From contig CAJXUQ010000012.1 of NCBI GenBank assembly GCA_913061145.1, positions 47,532 to 111,531 of the forward strand: a DNA stretch of 64,000 bases, given 5' to 3'. Positions 62,759 to 64,000 of this stretch are shown piece after piece. The notes beneath the pieces were generated by a model. It saw only the letters and a program-made list of their open reading frames with translations. It did no database searches and was not told the DNA's origin. Both the position numbers and the translations under genes were made by a program. The number at the start of each line of letters is the position of its first letter. The first letter of the stretch is position 1. This stretch comes from an uncultured Haliea sp. (GTDB lineage Bacteria; Pseudomonadota; Gammaproteobacteria; Pseudomonadales; Halieaceae).

Positions 62759-63862
62759 TCAGAAGGTGTAGGTGACAGCGGCGAAGCCCTTGATCACCTG
62801 ATCGGTATCGACAATCGGGCTGTCTGTGATGTCGCTACCGAGCTGTTCCAGCGCTACATTGAACACCGCGCGCCAGTTTTCTGTGAATTCATAGAACACG
62901 CCCAGCCCCACTTCAGCGGTGAAGGTGTCGCTGAGGTGATAGGCCGGCCGACTTGCCGTGGCCGCAGCAGCCGGCACACCGAAATCGTGATTGGCCAAGG
63001 CACCGCTGATCCAGTTTACCCCTATACCCGGTGTGAGACGCAAATTCCCGAACTGGAAGCCGCGCGACAGGCGCGCGACAACGGTCCCGCCTCCGATCTG
63101 GTCAAGCAGGTCGTGCTCGTAACCCAGATCCAGGGTGAAGCCGCTGGCGCTCTCGTATACCAGCGCGAGGCCTCCCATCAGGGTACTCTCGCGATCGCCC
63201 AGACCGTCGAGTGCAGGACTGTCACTTTCCTCATAGGCGCCCACACGGTAGGACCCTGTCAATGCCAGCCGCAGGTCATCACTGCCCCACACGCCGTAGC
63301 GCAGGCTCGGCCCAACCCACTGCAGGCGCTCGCCGAAATAGGTCACTGCGGGGACCGGCTGAATAACGTTGGTATCGGAGCCGACATAGGGACTGCTGCG
63401 GCCAATAGCGCCCAGACCTACGCCCCACTGGCCGGTTTCGCCCAGTACCGCAAAGAGGGCGATGTCCAGGTCAATCCGGCTGCCCGGCTGCGCGGTGAAC
63501 GCAGCTCGCTGAAAACTCGGCGGTCCTTTGGGTTGGTAGTTGTTCGACAGGCCAAGCGGCTCGCGGGGAATACCAATAAAGTTCCGATCCAGCGCCCGGT
63601 TGTTGTTTTCATCAAGGTAAACCAGTACCGCAATGTCGCCCGACGGCGCATCGGGAATGTGGTATTGCTGCCCGGCGCGGATCTCATACTGCAGCTCCCG
63701 CGCGGGCCGGCGGAACACACCGAAAGCATTGGGATCATCGTACACCTGCAGGACCAGGGTCCCCGTCTCAGGCAGATTACGGACCTGCACGACGATTTCA
63801 CTGGCCCCCGCCGTCGAGGCACCCAACAGGAACAGCAGTAGCAGGTGTCGAGGGTATCGCAT
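62759..63862 (-). CDS. DUF2141-like N-terminus fused to MipA/OmpV-like outer-membrane beta-barrel
   Basis: MRYPRHLLLLFLLGASTAGASEIVVQVRNLPETGTLVLQVYDDPNAF...; MipA-like ALTGSYRVGAYEESDSPALDGLGDRESTLMGGLALVYES; terminal aromatic FAAVTYTF. Start corrected from 63970. Confidence 0.8.
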   Translation of the reverse strand: MRYPRHLLLLFLLGASTAGASEIVVQVRNLPETGTLVLQVYDDPNAFGVFRRPARELQYEIRAGQQYHIPDAPSGDIAVLVYLDENNNRALDRNFIGIPREPLGLSNNYQPKGPPSFQRAAFTAQPGSRIDLDIALFAVLGETGQWGVGLGAIGRSSPYVGSDTNVIQPVPAVTYFGERLQWVGPSLRYGVWGSDDLRLALTGSYRVGAYEESDSPALDGLGDRESTLMGGLALVYESASGFTLDLGYEHDLLDQIGGGTVVARLSRGFQFGNLRLTPGIGVNWISGALANHDFGVPAAAATASRPAYHLSDTFTAEVGLGVFYEFTENWRAVFNVALEQLGSDITDSPIVDTDQVIKGFAAVTYTF

Positions 63863-63890
63863 TGTGGCGTCTGGCTCCGCAACGAAGAAA

Positions 63891-63907
63891 GCGATAATCA
63901 TTATCGC
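63891..63907. promoter_or_regulatory. Fur box
   Basis: GCGATAATCATTATCGC, perfect palindrome around one central base; core GATAATCATTATC matches the Fur consensus; 29 bp upstream of ATG at 63862. Confidence 0.78.
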
Positions 63908-63953
63908 CGGGGCCGCGCCCTGGATAACAGCGATTTTCCGCGCATTCCTGCGC

Positions 63954-64000
63954 CTGTCTCTTATACACATCTGACGCTGCCGACGACTCCTTACGTGTAG
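63954..64000. other. sequencing adapter contamination (Nextera transposase end + i5 index)
   Basis: CTGTCTCTTATACACATCT + GACGCTGCCGACGA + CTCCTTAC + GTGTAG, exactly the Nextera read-through order. Confidence 0.98.

Noticed and set aside
63863-63970. N-terminal extension MCIRDRRRNARKIAV... of the last ORF
   Set aside because: Translated adapter sequence plus promoter region containing the Fur box; true start at 63862.

Overview
GC-rich gammaproteobacterial chromosomal contig end, about 50 protein-coding genes, no rRNA, tRNA, CRISPR or transposon recognised. Left part: the conserved amiB-mutL-miaA-hfq-hflX-hflK-hflC-hisZ-purA superoperon (minus strand; purA truncated at base 1), then tsaE/nnr, queG, orn, rsgA, psd, a PhoH-like protein, an RNase R/II-type exonuclease, asnS, cysH, a nitronate monooxygenase, an orphan ParA, Fe-ADH, FKBP, Nudix, cinA-like, pdxH and ggt. 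The most unusual locus is a tightly packed 13-gene plus-strand unit (about 36146-50381). It encodes TPR/TonB_C-like, lipoprotein, membrane TPR, PEGA+FGE-like, MotA/TolQ/ExbB-like channel, degenerate Hsp70-like (+FHA-like), two TM-coiled-coil-vWA proteins, two more lipoproteins and an M48 protease. It looks like an undescribed envelope machine in which the vWA proteins may replace ExbD/MotB. Other observations: a candidate SD-sequestering RNA switch before the nitronate monooxygenase; a near-perfect Fur box before a DUF2141-MipA/OmpV-like outer-membrane protein next to feoAB; a YhaJ/YhaK/YqjG-like quinone/electrophile module; a Kazal-like lipoprotein; tandem repeats. The last 47 bases are Nextera adapter plus i5 index, not genome. 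All calls are from reading the sequence and translations; no database search was run.
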